The notes under the pieces: model-generated
Told to the model about the DNA's origin: nothing
What the model saw: only the letters and a program-made list of their open reading frames with translations
Databases searched by the model: none
Assembly: GCA_004559785.1 (NCBI GenBank)
Contig: SFXD01000062.1
Coordinates: 1-13,219 of the forward strand
Length of the DNA: 13,219 nt
Direction of reading: 5' to 3'
DNA from: a bacterium
GTDB lineage: Bacteria > Bacteroidota > Bacteroidia > Bacteroidales > Bacteroidaceae
Shown: piece by piece, positions 1 to 7,158 of the stretch
Numbering within the stretch: position 1 is the stretch's first letter
How the letters are laid out: every line of letters starts with the position of its first letter
Made by a program: the position numbers and the translations under genes

Positions 1-177
1 CTCGACCAGATGCAGCGCTTCGGCAACCAGCAGAGGATGGCTGCTGCATGGCTCCGCGCCAACCGACCCTCTACGGAGAACGGCGACAAGGGTACCGAGC
101 CTTACCAGCTCACGGCTCATGGCTCACGAATGTTAAATGTTAAAATGTTAAATCAACCTCTGTGGTACTGCACATAG
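1..177 (+). CDS. C-terminal end of an unrecognised protein (5' end outside window)
   Basis: Frame 1 is open from the left edge to a TAG at 175-177, giving 58 residues of a protein whose start lies outside the window. The first 40 residues are polar, rich in Gln, Arg and Asn (they begin LDQMQRFGNQQRM), and come from GC-rich DNA like the other genes here. The last 18 or so residues are read through a short AT-rich repeat (ATGTTAA three times) and look like run-through into non-coding sequence. The original C-terminus may therefore have been replaced or extended. I recognise no domain. The same frame continues past the TAG as protein-like sequence, so this end could also belong to the decayed gene that follows. 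Low confidence that this is an intact gene end. Confidence 0.35.
   Translation, partial: LDQMQRFGNQQRMAAAWLRANRPSTENGDKGTEPYQLTAHGSRMLNVKMLNQPLWYCT
130..151. repeat. Short AT-rich repeat, three copies of ATGTTAA
   Basis: ATGTTAA occurs at 130-136, 137-143 and 145-151, the last two separated by one A. It follows a GC-rich stretch and marks a sharp change to AT-rich sequence. Similar short runs of this kind are, as I recall, common between genes in Bacteroidales. I infer slippage-prone intergenic DNA; no function is visible. Confidence 0.5.
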
Positions 178-648
178 CCCGAAGGGCTTGTTGTGCAAGG
201 CTTTAGTAAGGATTTTCAGTATAAGACTCAACTTTCTCAAGTTAATCATGTTTGGTAATAAGCGTTCAATGAGTGGGCTGTTGCCCCTTCAGGGCGTGCT
301 CAATACGCTCATTACCTGTTCTATATGGTACTTGCGAAACTTGAATTATTGTCAGGGACATATTTCCTTGCTTCTTTCAAGCAAGATCAAATCCATCGTG
401 CTCACGTCAAATACAACACAATCCAGTTCTTTGCTCATACTAAAGCGTAGTACGTTGGGTACGGTTTTGAACCTATTGGCAACTCTGTATCGGACGAATT
501 GAGAGAACGACCTAAACCGAATGAGGAGGTTCACAAGAAGCAGTCATGGATAGTAATGGCAAAACAATGGGACTATGTGATGGCAGAAAAAGAAATCCTC
601 CCTACTGGAGGGAGGATTAATGCCGCTAAAGTTGCCGACGCTATTTGA
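178..648 (+). pseudogene. Decayed protein-coding remnant, unrecognised, interrupted by in-frame stops
   Basis: There is no intact gene in this stretch, but plus-strand frame 1 reads as plausible protein. It is open from 262 to 447 (contains EWAVAPSGRAQYAHYLFYM, then a QDQIHRAHVKYNTIQFFAH stretch) and again from 451 to 645 (contains GYGFEPIGNSVSDELRERP, then a QSWIVMAKQWDYVMAEKEIL stretch). It is broken by TAATAA at 256-261 and TAG at 448-450, and preceded by TAG at 175-177. The composition of mixed charged and aromatic residues, with several Trp and Tyr, resembles a soluble protein more than random translation. The frame runs into a terminator hairpin and ends at TGA 646-648, overlapping the convergent neighbour by 8 bp, so its true 3' end may lie before about 590. 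I recognise no family. An antisense frame (534-352) is codon-aligned with it and is probably its shadow. Alternative: an intergenic region with chance open frames. Confidence 0.35.
586..618 (-). terminator. Rho-independent terminator of the peptide transporter-antiporter-cargo cluster
   Basis: On the minus strand a perfect 10-bp stem (618-609 pairing with 603-594; arms AATCCTCCCT / AGGGAGGATT) with a 5-nt loop is followed at once by TCTTTTTC. It starts 22 bp beyond the stop codon of the gene ending at 641, where a terminator is expected. The T-run lies on the minus-strand side only, so termination should act on minus-strand transcripts. Confidence 0.7.
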
Positions 649-1966
649 TGAGCATCTTCTGGTTTTTCCTGACCTTTCCCCTCTGCATCAGGGTAAGGTT
701 GTAGATACCTTCGGGAAGGGAGGTTGTATTGATGGAGGCAGAGCCCTTGCCCCTCTGAACCTTTTCGCTGTGGAGCACCTTGCCAAGGGAATTTGTGAGG
801 AGCAGGTTGCCGTTGGCATCAGCATCGTCCAGGTTCACGTCAATCCTATCCCCGTCGAGTGTGGCAAAGCGGTTGCTCCTGCGAACGGCGGCAACCTTGT
901 CGAGGTCTCCCCCCTGCTTGTCGTAGCGGTAGAGGTAGTCGTAATACTCAGAAGAATTGTTACCATATAATCCAAGCTGGAAGAAAATGGTTCCTTCCAA
1001 CAAAAAGACTTGAAGGTAGTCTTTTAACAATTCTCCAACAACAGGAATAGAGGCGAGTACCGTTCCGTTTTCAGAAACCACATTGATGGCAGTAGTCTTC
1101 ATGCCCTTGCGGACGGTTCTGTACAATACGATGCCTTCAGTCGTCACCTCATCTACACGAACACCGTCTATTGTGGAATTCTCCTCCTGTACGGGAACAA
1201 GATATTCCCAAGCCTCATCGTCGTTAAAGAGAGTCTGGGTTGCATAGATGTCCACGTCCAGGTAGTTTCCTTCCGTGCCTGTACCAAAACAGGCAAATTC
1301 AAAACTAAGTGGCTTGAAATTTCCTCCCCAATCCTGTTCGTCACCCATGTTTGTCCAGACGGCATCTGCCTCGTCGTACAAAGGTTTGTAATCTACGTCG
1401 ATTCTATATATGAAATTCCCTCTCAGGACGAAGTACTCTTCCGGGTAAGTCAAGCCAAGGAAAGTGGGCAGGTAAAAATTAGACTCGTTGCTTCTGCAAC
1501 ATGCTATCACGCCATTCTCTCCCGGCACGAAGTATGGCACGTATGCATCTGAACGGGTCTGGAAGTAGTTGTTCATGTAATTGGCAAAGTCTATGGACGA
1601 CTTGATGGTAACGTCCTCTGAGATTTCTCCCCAGTAATTGTCATAACTATAAAGCTTCTCAGCACCTGTTGGTTTTACCACGGCACGCTCTGTGTGGGAC
1701 GTACTATTACGATTCTCAAAGGGAATATCCAAGGTCTTGACCACGTTCGTCTGCGAGTCCATTATAGTTAGTTTTCCGTTTGGCTGCCCTCCCTCGGCAG
1801 ACTCAGGTTCGGAGAGGACGGTAATGAATGGACTCTGGGAATAAGTGAACTTGCCTGGCACGATGCCACATTCAGCGTCGGAGGACTTGAAAACCAATTC
1901 CTGTGCTACGGAAGCTTGTGAAATCGCCAACAGGAAGGACGAAATGAGAAATGTAAACTTTTTCAT
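641..1966 (-). CDS. Secreted protein of unknown function with type IX secretion C-terminal sorting domain
   Basis: A 441-residue protein. Residues 1-22 are a clear Sec signal peptide (MKKF, a hydrophobic core, then ASVAQ before the mature ELVF). Residues from about 367 to 441 form a type A type IX sorting domain with the expected features: NSLGK, then LPEGIYNLTL, and the basic end KNQKMLIK. Such proteins cross the outer membrane through the Por system and are usually anchored on the cell surface after removal of this domain. The middle section (about 23-366) is rich in beta-strand-like patches and acidic and aromatic residues; I recognise no catalytic motif or named domain. It starts 33 bp after the antiporter gene on the same strand, with no convincing promoter in between, so it is probably the last gene of that transcript. 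Secretion route is confident; function is unknown. Confidence 0.85.
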   Translation of the reverse strand: MKKFTFLISSFLLAISQASVAQELVFKSSDAECGIVPGKFTYSQSPFITVLSEPESAEGGQPNGKLTIMDSQTNVVKTLDIPFENRNSTSHTERAVVKPTGAEKLYSYDNYWGEISEDVTIKSSIDFANYMNNYFQTRSDAYVPYFVPGENGVIACCRSNESNFYLPTFLGLTYPEEYFVLRGNFIYRIDVDYKPLYDEADAVWTNMGDEQDWGGNFKPLSFEFACFGTGTEGNYLDVDIYATQTLFNDDEAWEYLVPVQEENSTIDGVRVDEVTTEGIVLYRTVRKGMKTTAINVVSENGTVLASIPVVGELLKDYLQVFLLEGTIFFQLGLYGNNSSEYYDYLYRYDKQGGDLDKVAAVRRSNRFATLDGDRIDVNLDDADANGNLLLTNSLGKVLHSEKVQRGKGSASINTTSLPEGIYNLTLMQRGKVRKNQKMLIK

Positions 1967-1999
1967 AAGACGAAATTTTAGAGTTAGTGAATATATCTA

Positions 2000-3442
2000 T
2001 TATACAATGAAAGGAGTCTTGCAGTCACGTCTTCTTCGCATTACTGCAGCAGCCAGCACAGTCATGAAAGGGCTGAGGTAGCAGAAGAAGGCATAAGGTG
2101 CGTATGCCAGGGTGGAAACGCCAAGAACCGACGACTGGGTCATACCGCACGTATTCCAAGGAATGAGTACGGACGTTACGGTGGTACCGTCCTCCACGGT
2201 ACGGCTCAGCAGACGTGACTCATATCCACGTTTCCTATAGAGGTCGGAGAATATGTTGCTCGTAAGGATGATGGAGAGGTACTGGTCGGCTATGGCTACG
2301 TTGAAGAAGAAACCCGTTGCCGCGGTACATGCCACGGTGCTGACCAGCCCGCGCGCAAGACGCACGACGGAACGCATGATGCTCTCTATCATTCCTGCCA
2401 CGGACATAGCAGACCCGAACAAGGCCGCACACAATATGAGCCATATAGTACCCATCATGCCACTCATGCCATGTGTAGCTACGAGACGGTTCAATTCCGG
2501 CACGCCCGTATCAAGCGACGTACTTCCGCTGACAACAATCATCGCACCTCGGAAACGCTGCATCCATCCCTCGTGGTCGGCACCTGCTATCTGGTCGAGC
2601 AGTTCGCCCTGTACCGCTGAAGCCGTGACAGTGGCAATCAGGGTTGCCATGAAAAGCACCACGACGGATGGAAGCCTCATGTAAATCATCACGCCTGTGA
2701 TTACAGGCACCACCAACAGCCATGGGGAAAGTACGAAGGTAGAGGACAGACCTTTCTGCACGAGGTCCACCTGGTGCATGTCAACTCCACCTGTTCCAAT
2801 ACCCTTGGCAGCAAGGATGAGGAGGGTGATGGCGAAGGTAGGCACGGTAGTCCACAGCATATATCGTATATGGGTGAAGAGAGGCGTGCCCACCGTACTG
2901 GATGCCAGCACGGTAGTGTCTGAGAGGGGCGAAATCTTGTCGCCGAAGTATGCTCCAGAGACAATGGCTCCAGCCACCCAGCCCTGCTCTATCCCCATCG
3001 CCCCGCCAATGCCAATAAGGGCAACGCCTATTGTGGCTATGGTAGTCCACGAACTGCCCGTCATGACGCTGACGAGGGCGCATATCAAGCATGCGGAAAG
3101 CAGGAACCACGAGGGAGACATCATCTGGACTCCATAATATATGAGCGTAGGCACTACCCCACTCACCATCCACGAGCCACCCAGTGCTCCTATCAGTAGC
3201 AGGATGAAGATGGTGACTGAAAGGTCTCCCATCTTCCTGCCTATCTCGCGCTCGAAGTCGTCCCACACGATGTCCCTGCGTAGGAGACCGATGCCGACAG
3301 CGACAGCAGCAGCCACGATGAGGGCTATCTGCGATGCCCCTGCCAGCGTCTCGTCCCCGAAGACGCTAACCACAGCCGCAATGAGAGCGACAAGGACGAG
3401 CAGCGGGATGAAGGCTATGCCAAGACTGACGGGCTTACGCAA
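2000..3442 (-). CDS. NhaC-family Na+/H+ antiporter
   Basis: A 480-residue, very hydrophobic inner-membrane protein with roughly eleven to twelve membrane segments. It carries the NhaC-family signature GAYFGDKISPLSDTTVLAS at residues 163-181, and also SGSTSLDTGVPEL (305-317), ADQYLSIIL (385-393) and IPWNTCGM (427-434). The family exchanges external protons for internal Na+; some relatives, such as Bacillus MleN, instead swap malate and lactate along with ions, so the substrate is not settled. The start is a TTG (3442-3440) lying inside the end of the upstream transporter gene, giving an 8-bp overlap; no ATG fits better, since the N-terminus lines up with typical family members from here. This arrangement suggests translational coupling. 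It may restore ion balance during proton-driven peptide uptake by its neighbour (inference). Confidence 0.9.
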   Translation of the reverse strand: MRKPVSLGIAFIPLLVLVALIAAVVSVFGDETLAGASQIALIVAAAVAVGIGLLRRDIVWDDFEREIGRKMGDLSVTIFILLLIGALGGSWMVSGVVPTLIYYGVQMMSPSWFLLSACLICALVSVMTGSSWTTIATIGVALIGIGGAMGIEQGWVAGAIVSGAYFGDKISPLSDTTVLASSTVGTPLFTHIRYMLWTTVPTFAITLLILAAKGIGTGGVDMHQVDLVQKGLSSTFVLSPWLLVVPVITGVMIYMRLPSVVVLFMATLIATVTASAVQGELLDQIAGADHEGWMQRFRGAMIVVSGSTSLDTGVPELNRLVATHGMSGMMGTIWLILCAALFGSAMSVAGMIESIMRSVVRLARGLVSTVACTAATGFFFNVAIADQYLSIILTSNIFSDLYRKRGYESRLLSRTVEDGTTVTSVLIPWNTCGMTQSSVLGVSTLAYAPYAFFCYLSPFMTVLAAAVMRRRRDCKTPFIV

Positions 3443-5018
3443 CCTTGTTGAGTTTCTTGATGATTGAGAATATGAAGATGGCCGCTACGAGGCAGATGCA
3501 CATCAGGGTTCCCCACACTATGGTAAGGTCCATACCCCACATGTGTCCGGGTATGCTGACGAGCTTGTTGCCGACGGCCGTTGCCACGAACCATCCTCCC
3601 ATCATCATACCCTTGTATCGTGCCGGTGCCACCTTGGTGACGAACGATATGCCAATTGGGCTAAGGAGCAACTCGGCAAAGGTAAGGATGAGGTAGGTGT
3701 TGACCAAAAGCATCGGACCTACATCCGCATTGTGCGTGTGCAACTTGGGGTCGGCAGCCGGCAGGCCAATCGAGCTGAGCGTAAGCATAAGGTAGGCAGC
3801 TGCTGCAACGAGCATTCCCAGCCCTATCTTCACGGGAGCCTTAGGTTCCTTTCCCTTGCTTGCAAGCCATCCGAACAGAGCTATGCTGACGGGAGTGAGC
3901 ATCACGACGAAGCAGGCATTGAACTGTTGGAATATGGGTGCGCTGACCTCTGTCACCACGTCTGGAGCGGGCACCATGTTGTACAGGAAGAAACCACCTG
4001 CCACAACCATAACGGCAGCCAGGACCTTTGCCATCATCTCCTTCGCCTGTGCCAATCCCAGTACGCCATAGACAATGAAGATGCATGCCAGGAGGTTGCG
4101 GACGTCGAACATCATGCTCTCCACGCCAGTAGACTTGGTGGCAGTATATTCGTCGGCAAACCACGTGAGGGTCAGGCCGTTCTGGTGGAAAGCCATCCAG
4201 AAGAATATCACCACGGCGAATACCAGGCATAGGCATACGATGCGCTCCTTTGAATCGCTCTCTACGGGCAAGGCATTCCCTGCGGTCTTCTGTACGCCAT
4301 CCTTAGCCTTGCGTATATTTCCCGTGACGTGTGCAAAGGTACCCTTGCCTACATAATATATTATTATGGAAGCTATCACGCTGACGCATGCCACGGCAAA
4401 GGCAAAGTGGTACGAGTCAGCCTTGTTGTAGCCCAGCGACTGCTGAGCCCAGTCCATTACGGCTATGGCTGCCGTGGGGGCAAAGAGGGCTCCGAGGTTG
4501 ATGGCCATGTAGAAGAGCGAGAATCCGCTGTCGCGCTTGTCCTGTAGCTCGGGAGTATTGTACAAGTCACCCACCATGACCTGAAGGTTGCCCTTGAAGA
4601 GTCCCGTACCGAGGGAAACAAGCAACAGACCTACGCACATTGCCACGAGCGCAGGATTGGCACCGCCCAAAGGTATGGACAGGATGAGGTAGCCGGCAAA
4701 CATGATAAAGATGCCGATGACCACCATCTTGCTGTACCCGAACCTGTCGGCAAGCATGCCACCGAAGAGAGGCAGCAGGTATACTACGCTAAGGAACGTG
4801 GAGAAAGTCTCAGAGGCCCAGGCGGCATCAAAGCCAAAGTTGTCTCCAAGGAACAATACGAAAACGGCAAGCATGGTGTAATAACCGAAACGCTCGCCGG
4901 TATTGGCAAGCGCAAGGGTCCACAGTCCCTTTGGCTGCCCCTTGTAAGATAGCAACAGGAACCAGAACCAGACTACGAACAACCCAACGATGATGGGCGT
5001 TGAAAGCATTTCAAACAT
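3435..5018 (-). CDS. POT/PTR2-family proton-coupled peptide transporter
   Basis: A 527-residue major facilitator protein of the proton-dependent oligopeptide transporter family, importing di- and tripeptides (or related solutes) across the inner membrane. Family marks: ANTGERFGYYTM (38-49) at the position of the ExxERFxYY motif, FGGMLADRFGYSKMVVIG (85-102, PTR2 signature 1), FSLFYMAINLGALFAP (166-181, PTR2 signature 2), and AELLLSPIGISFVTKVAP (448-465) near the end. The first Glu of ExxER is Asn39 here; as I recall, related Bacteroidota proteins often read NMGER. An additional hydrophobic segment at about residues 8-24 precedes the motif. I chose the ATG at 5018, 35 bp below a good -7 box; a reading back to 5165 adds 49 residues upstream of that promoter and is unlikely. 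First gene of the minus-strand cluster; divergent from the SulP gene. Confidence 0.9.
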   Translation of the reverse strand: MFEMLSTPIIVGLFVVWFWFLLLSYKGQPKGLWTLALANTGERFGYYTMLAVFVLFLGDNFGFDAAWASETFSTFLSVVYLLPLFGGMLADRFGYSKMVVIGIFIMFAGYLILSIPLGGANPALVAMCVGLLLVSLGTGLFKGNLQVMVGDLYNTPELQDKRDSGFSLFYMAINLGALFAPTAAIAVMDWAQQSLGYNKADSYHFAFAVACVSVIASIIIYYVGKGTFAHVTGNIRKAKDGVQKTAGNALPVESDSKERIVCLCLVFAVVIFFWMAFHQNGLTLTWFADEYTATKSTGVESMMFDVRNLLACIFIVYGVLGLAQAKEMMAKVLAAVMVVAGGFFLYNMVPAPDVVTEVSAPIFQQFNACFVVMLTPVSIALFGWLASKGKEPKAPVKIGLGMLVAAAAYLMLTLSSIGLPAADPKLHTHNADVGPMLLVNTYLILTFAELLLSPIGISFVTKVAPARYKGMMMGGWFVATAVGNKLVSIPGHMWGMDLTIVWGTLMCICLVAAIFIFSIIKKLNKVA

Positions 5019-5052
5019 AATTGCAAATTGATTTATATTAAGTAATTTGGCA

Positions 5053-5083
5053 CAAAGATAAGGAATTTTAACGAAACCCGAAA
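5053..5083 (-). promoter_or_regulatory. Promoter of the peptide transporter cluster (Bacteroidota type)
   Basis: On the minus strand TATCTTTG (5060-5053) matches the Bacteroidota -7 consensus TAnnTTTG. A weak -33 element, TTTC (5083-5080), lies 19 bp upstream, one base off TTTG. Transcription would begin near 5045 and give a leader of roughly 28 nt before the ATG at 5018. The -33 element touches the inverted repeat at 5083-5103. Confidence 0.6.
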
Positions 5084-5103
5084 CTAAAAGGCGAACTTTT
5101 AGT
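5083..5103. promoter_or_regulatory. Perfect 8-bp inverted repeat, candidate operator between divergent promoters
   Basis: ACTAAAAG (5083-5090), a GCGAA spacer, and CTTTTAGT (5096-5103) form a perfect inverted repeat. It abuts the plus-strand -7 box (5103-5110) and overlaps the -33 region of the minus-strand promoter. A dimeric regulator bound here could affect both directions. No T-run follows in either direction, so a terminator is unlikely. The operator role is inference from position and symmetry. Confidence 0.5.
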
Positions 5104-5110
5104 ACCTTTG
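5103..5110 (+). promoter_or_regulatory. Putative -7 promoter box of the SulP gene
   Basis: TACCTTTG matches TAnnTTTG. No good TTTG is seen 19-21 bp upstream, where the inverted repeat sits, so the promoter may be weak or dependent on an activator. The expected transcript start is near 5117, giving a leader of about 90 nt before the ATG at 5209. Confidence 0.45.
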
Positions 5111-5208
5111 TACCACAAAATAGTGACACTCCCCATACAAGAGAGAAATTTAAGGGGAAATGCACGATTCAACGAACAAGACATTCACACAAAGACAAGA
5201 GAAGGAAC

Positions 5209-6951
5209 ATGAAAGGACTGACACCCAGAATCGTAAGTTGCATCAAGGGTTACGACAAAGAGACATTCGCCAAGGACCTGATGGCAGGCATAATAGTCGG
5301 CATCGTGGCACTACCACTCGCCATCGCCTTCGGCATAGCGTCGGGAGTAACGCCCGAGAAGGGCATCATCACAGCCATAGTGGCAGGTTTCATAATATCC
5401 CTGCTCGGCGGCACCAAGGTTCAGATTGGTGGTCCCACGGGGGCATTCATCGTCATCATCTACGGCATAGTCACCAATCCCGAGTACGGGCTGCAGGGCT
5501 TGCTGATAGCCACCATGCTTGCAGGAGTCATACTGGTAGCCCTTGGGGCATTCCGCCTTGGAGCCGTAATCAAGTTCATACCCTACCCCATCATCATAGG
5601 ATTCACAGCAGGTATTGCCGTTACCATCTTCACCACGCAGATAGGCGACATACTTGGTCTGACGCAGGAGACCGTCTCGGCAGCCGGAGAGACGATAAGG
5701 GTTCCGCTCAAGACTCCAGGCGACTTCATAGGCAAGTGGATTTGCTATTTCCGCAACATAGGCACCTTCAACCCCTGGAACTTCGTGGTTGCCATGGGTA
5801 GCCTGCTCGTCATCATCTTCTCGCCCAAAGTGCTCTCCAAGGTAAAGGGACTCAACAAGATACCAGGTTCTCTTTACGGTATAATCCTTGGTACCGTGGC
5901 AGTAGCCCTGCTGAAGAACTACCTTGGGGCGGAAGGCATAGATACCATAGGAGACCGTTTCCAAATACAGGCGCAACTGCCTGAGATGGTAGTCCCAACC
6001 ATAACTTTCGAGCTTATCCAGAAACTGATGCCGGTGGCTTTCACCATAGCAATACTGGGTGCCATCGAGAGCCTGCTCTCGGCTGCCGTGGCCGATGGAG
6101 TTATCAGCGACAGGCACGACTCTAACATGGAACTTGTGGCTCAGGGTGTAGCCAACATGGTGGCTCCGCTCTTCGGCGGCATTCCCGCCACAGGTGCCAT
6201 AGCACGTACCATGACTAACATCAACAACGGCGGACGCACACCCGTAGCTGGCATCATACATGCCGTCGTATTGCTCCTCATCCTACTGGTACTCATGCCT
6301 TTGGCAAAGTACATTCCCATGGCTACCCTGGCTGCCGTACTGGTCATAGTAAGCTACAACATGAGTGGATGGCGCACCTTCCGCGGACTGCTCAAGAATC
6401 CAAAGAGCGACGTAACGGTACTGCTCATCACCTTCTTCCTGACCGTAATCTTCGACCTCACCATAGCCATAGAGATAGGACTCATCATAGCATGCGCCCT
6501 GTTCATCAAGCGCGTAATGGAGACGACGGAAATATCCGTCATCAAGGACGAGATTGACCCAAGCGACGAGGCAGACATGAACGTAGGCGATGAGCATCTC
6601 TCCATACCACAGGGATGCGCAGTCTACGAGATTAACGGTCCATACTTCTTCGGCATAGCCAACAAGTTCGACGACCTGATGGCATCCATGGACACAATGC
6701 AACGCCCCAGGGTACAGATAATACGCATGCGCAAGGTGCCTTTCATAGACTCCACGGGCATACACAACCTTGCCAACCTAATCGAGATGAACCACGAGAA
6801 GGACATCCACGTCATTCTCTCCGGCGTTACGCCCAAGGTACACAGCCAACTGGAGAAGGCAGGATTCTACGAAAAGATGAATCCCGACCACATCTGCCCG
6901 CACATCGACATAGCCCTAAGTAAGGCAAACGAGTTGCTCGCCAACGGGTGA
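5209..6951 (+). CDS. SulP-family anion transporter with STAS domain
   Basis: A 580-residue inner-membrane transporter of the SulP (SLC26-type) family, which moves sulfate, bicarbonate, dicarboxylates or other anions; the substrate cannot be read from this sequence. The membrane core covers residues 22 to about 435, with QIGGPTGAF (72-80), ESLLSAAVADG (287-297) and GGIPATGAIARTMTNINNGG (323-342), the last being strongly conserved in the family. A cytoplasmic STAS domain covers about 467-575; it contains VPFIDSTGIHNL (510-521), with Ser515 in the spot that is phosphorylated in anti-sigma-antagonist relatives. Length is normal. The ATG at 5209 follows AGAAGGAAC and places the usual short N-terminus before the first helix. 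It is transcribed divergently from the peptide transporter cluster, and a separate promoter precedes the next operon. No clear terminator is seen in the 207 bp after it. Confidence 0.92.
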   Translation: MKGLTPRIVSCIKGYDKETFAKDLMAGIIVGIVALPLAIAFGIASGVTPEKGIITAIVAGFIISLLGGTKVQIGGPTGAFIVIIYGIVTNPEYGLQGLLIATMLAGVILVALGAFRLGAVIKFIPYPIIIGFTAGIAVTIFTTQIGDILGLTQETVSAAGETIRVPLKTPGDFIGKWICYFRNIGTFNPWNFVVAMGSLLVIIFSPKVLSKVKGLNKIPGSLYGIILGTVAVALLKNYLGAEGIDTIGDRFQIQAQLPEMVVPTITFELIQKLMPVAFTIAILGAIESLLSAAVADGVISDRHDSNMELVAQGVANMVAPLFGGIPATGAIARTMTNINNGGRTPVAGIIHAVVLLLILLVLMPLAKYIPMATLAAVLVIVSYNMSGWRTFRGLLKNPKSDVTVLLITFFLTVIFDLTIAIEIGLIIACALFIKRVMETTEISVIKDEIDPSDEADMNVGDEHLSIPQGCAVYEINGPYFFGIANKFDDLMASMDTMQRPRVQIIRMRKVPFIDSTGIHNLANLIEMNHEKDIHVILSGVTPKVHSQLEKAGFYEKMNPDHICPHIDIALSKANELLANG

Positions 6952-7065
6952 AGAGTACAAGCCTGGCTCTGAACCCACGTTCCCACAACAGACGCTGCAA
7001 GCCCCTGATACAACAAAGCGTAGGTATAAAAAGGAGCAGGGAAAACAATCTTTTTCGCTCAAAAA

Positions 7066-7097
7066 TTGCACACTTTCGACAAAAATGTGTATCTTTG
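7066..7097 (+). promoter_or_regulatory. Promoter of the etfB-etfA-acyl-CoA dehydrogenase operon
   Basis: TTG (7066-7068) and TATCTTTG (7090-7097) are separated by 21 bp and fit the Bacteroidota -33/-7 pattern well. The transcript would start near 7104, leaving an AT-rich leader of about 55 nt before the etfB ATG at 7159. This makes the operon independent of the upstream SulP gene. Confidence 0.7.
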
Positions 7098-7158
7098 CAC
7101 CCGATTTTAGAGAATAAACGAGAGATATACATTATTATATATAATTAAAGCAATATAT

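Noticed and set aside
178..290. REP-like element suggested by GCCCGAAGGGC and GGGCTGTTGCCC hairpins
   Set aside because: The two stems are short (4 bp), unlike each other, and not repeated elsewhere in the window.
188..502. Plus-strand 104-residue frame rich in Leu and Ser
   Set aside because: It lies one frame away from the better protein-like frame 1, has low-complexity hydrophobic composition, and has no recognisable start signal or family.
352..534. Minus-strand 60-residue frame containing FDVSTMDLI, reminiscent of the first catalytic Asp region of IS4-type transposases
   Set aside because: It is codon-aligned with the more extensive plus-strand frame, stops at both ends, and has no other transposase motif or terminal repeats. 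I think it is the shadow of the plus-strand remnant, though I cannot exclude the reverse.
3543..4232. 229-residue plus-strand frame opposite the peptide transporter gene
   Set aside because: It is a His- and Glu-rich antisense reading of a strongly conserved transporter.
5018..5165. N-terminal extension of the peptide transporter by 49 residues up to an ATG at 5165
   Set aside because: The extension would start upstream of the probable promoter at 5053-5083 and does not resemble the family N-terminus; the ATG at 5018 fits better.
5160..5801. 213-residue plus-strand frame overlapping the SulP start
   Set aside because: Composition is dominated by His, Arg and Ser, as expected of an out-of-frame reading of the SulP gene; no family is recognisable.
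5311..6261. Long 316-residue minus-strand frame, antisense to the SulP gene
   Set aside because: The SulP protein in the other strand is unambiguous, and the antisense translation has unnatural Tyr, His and Gly content with no domain.
6952..7065. Possible continuation of one transcript from the SulP gene into etfB
   Set aside because: A well-formed promoter at 7066-7097 precedes etfB and the gap is 207 bp, so separate transcription is more likely even though I see no terminator after the SulP gene.
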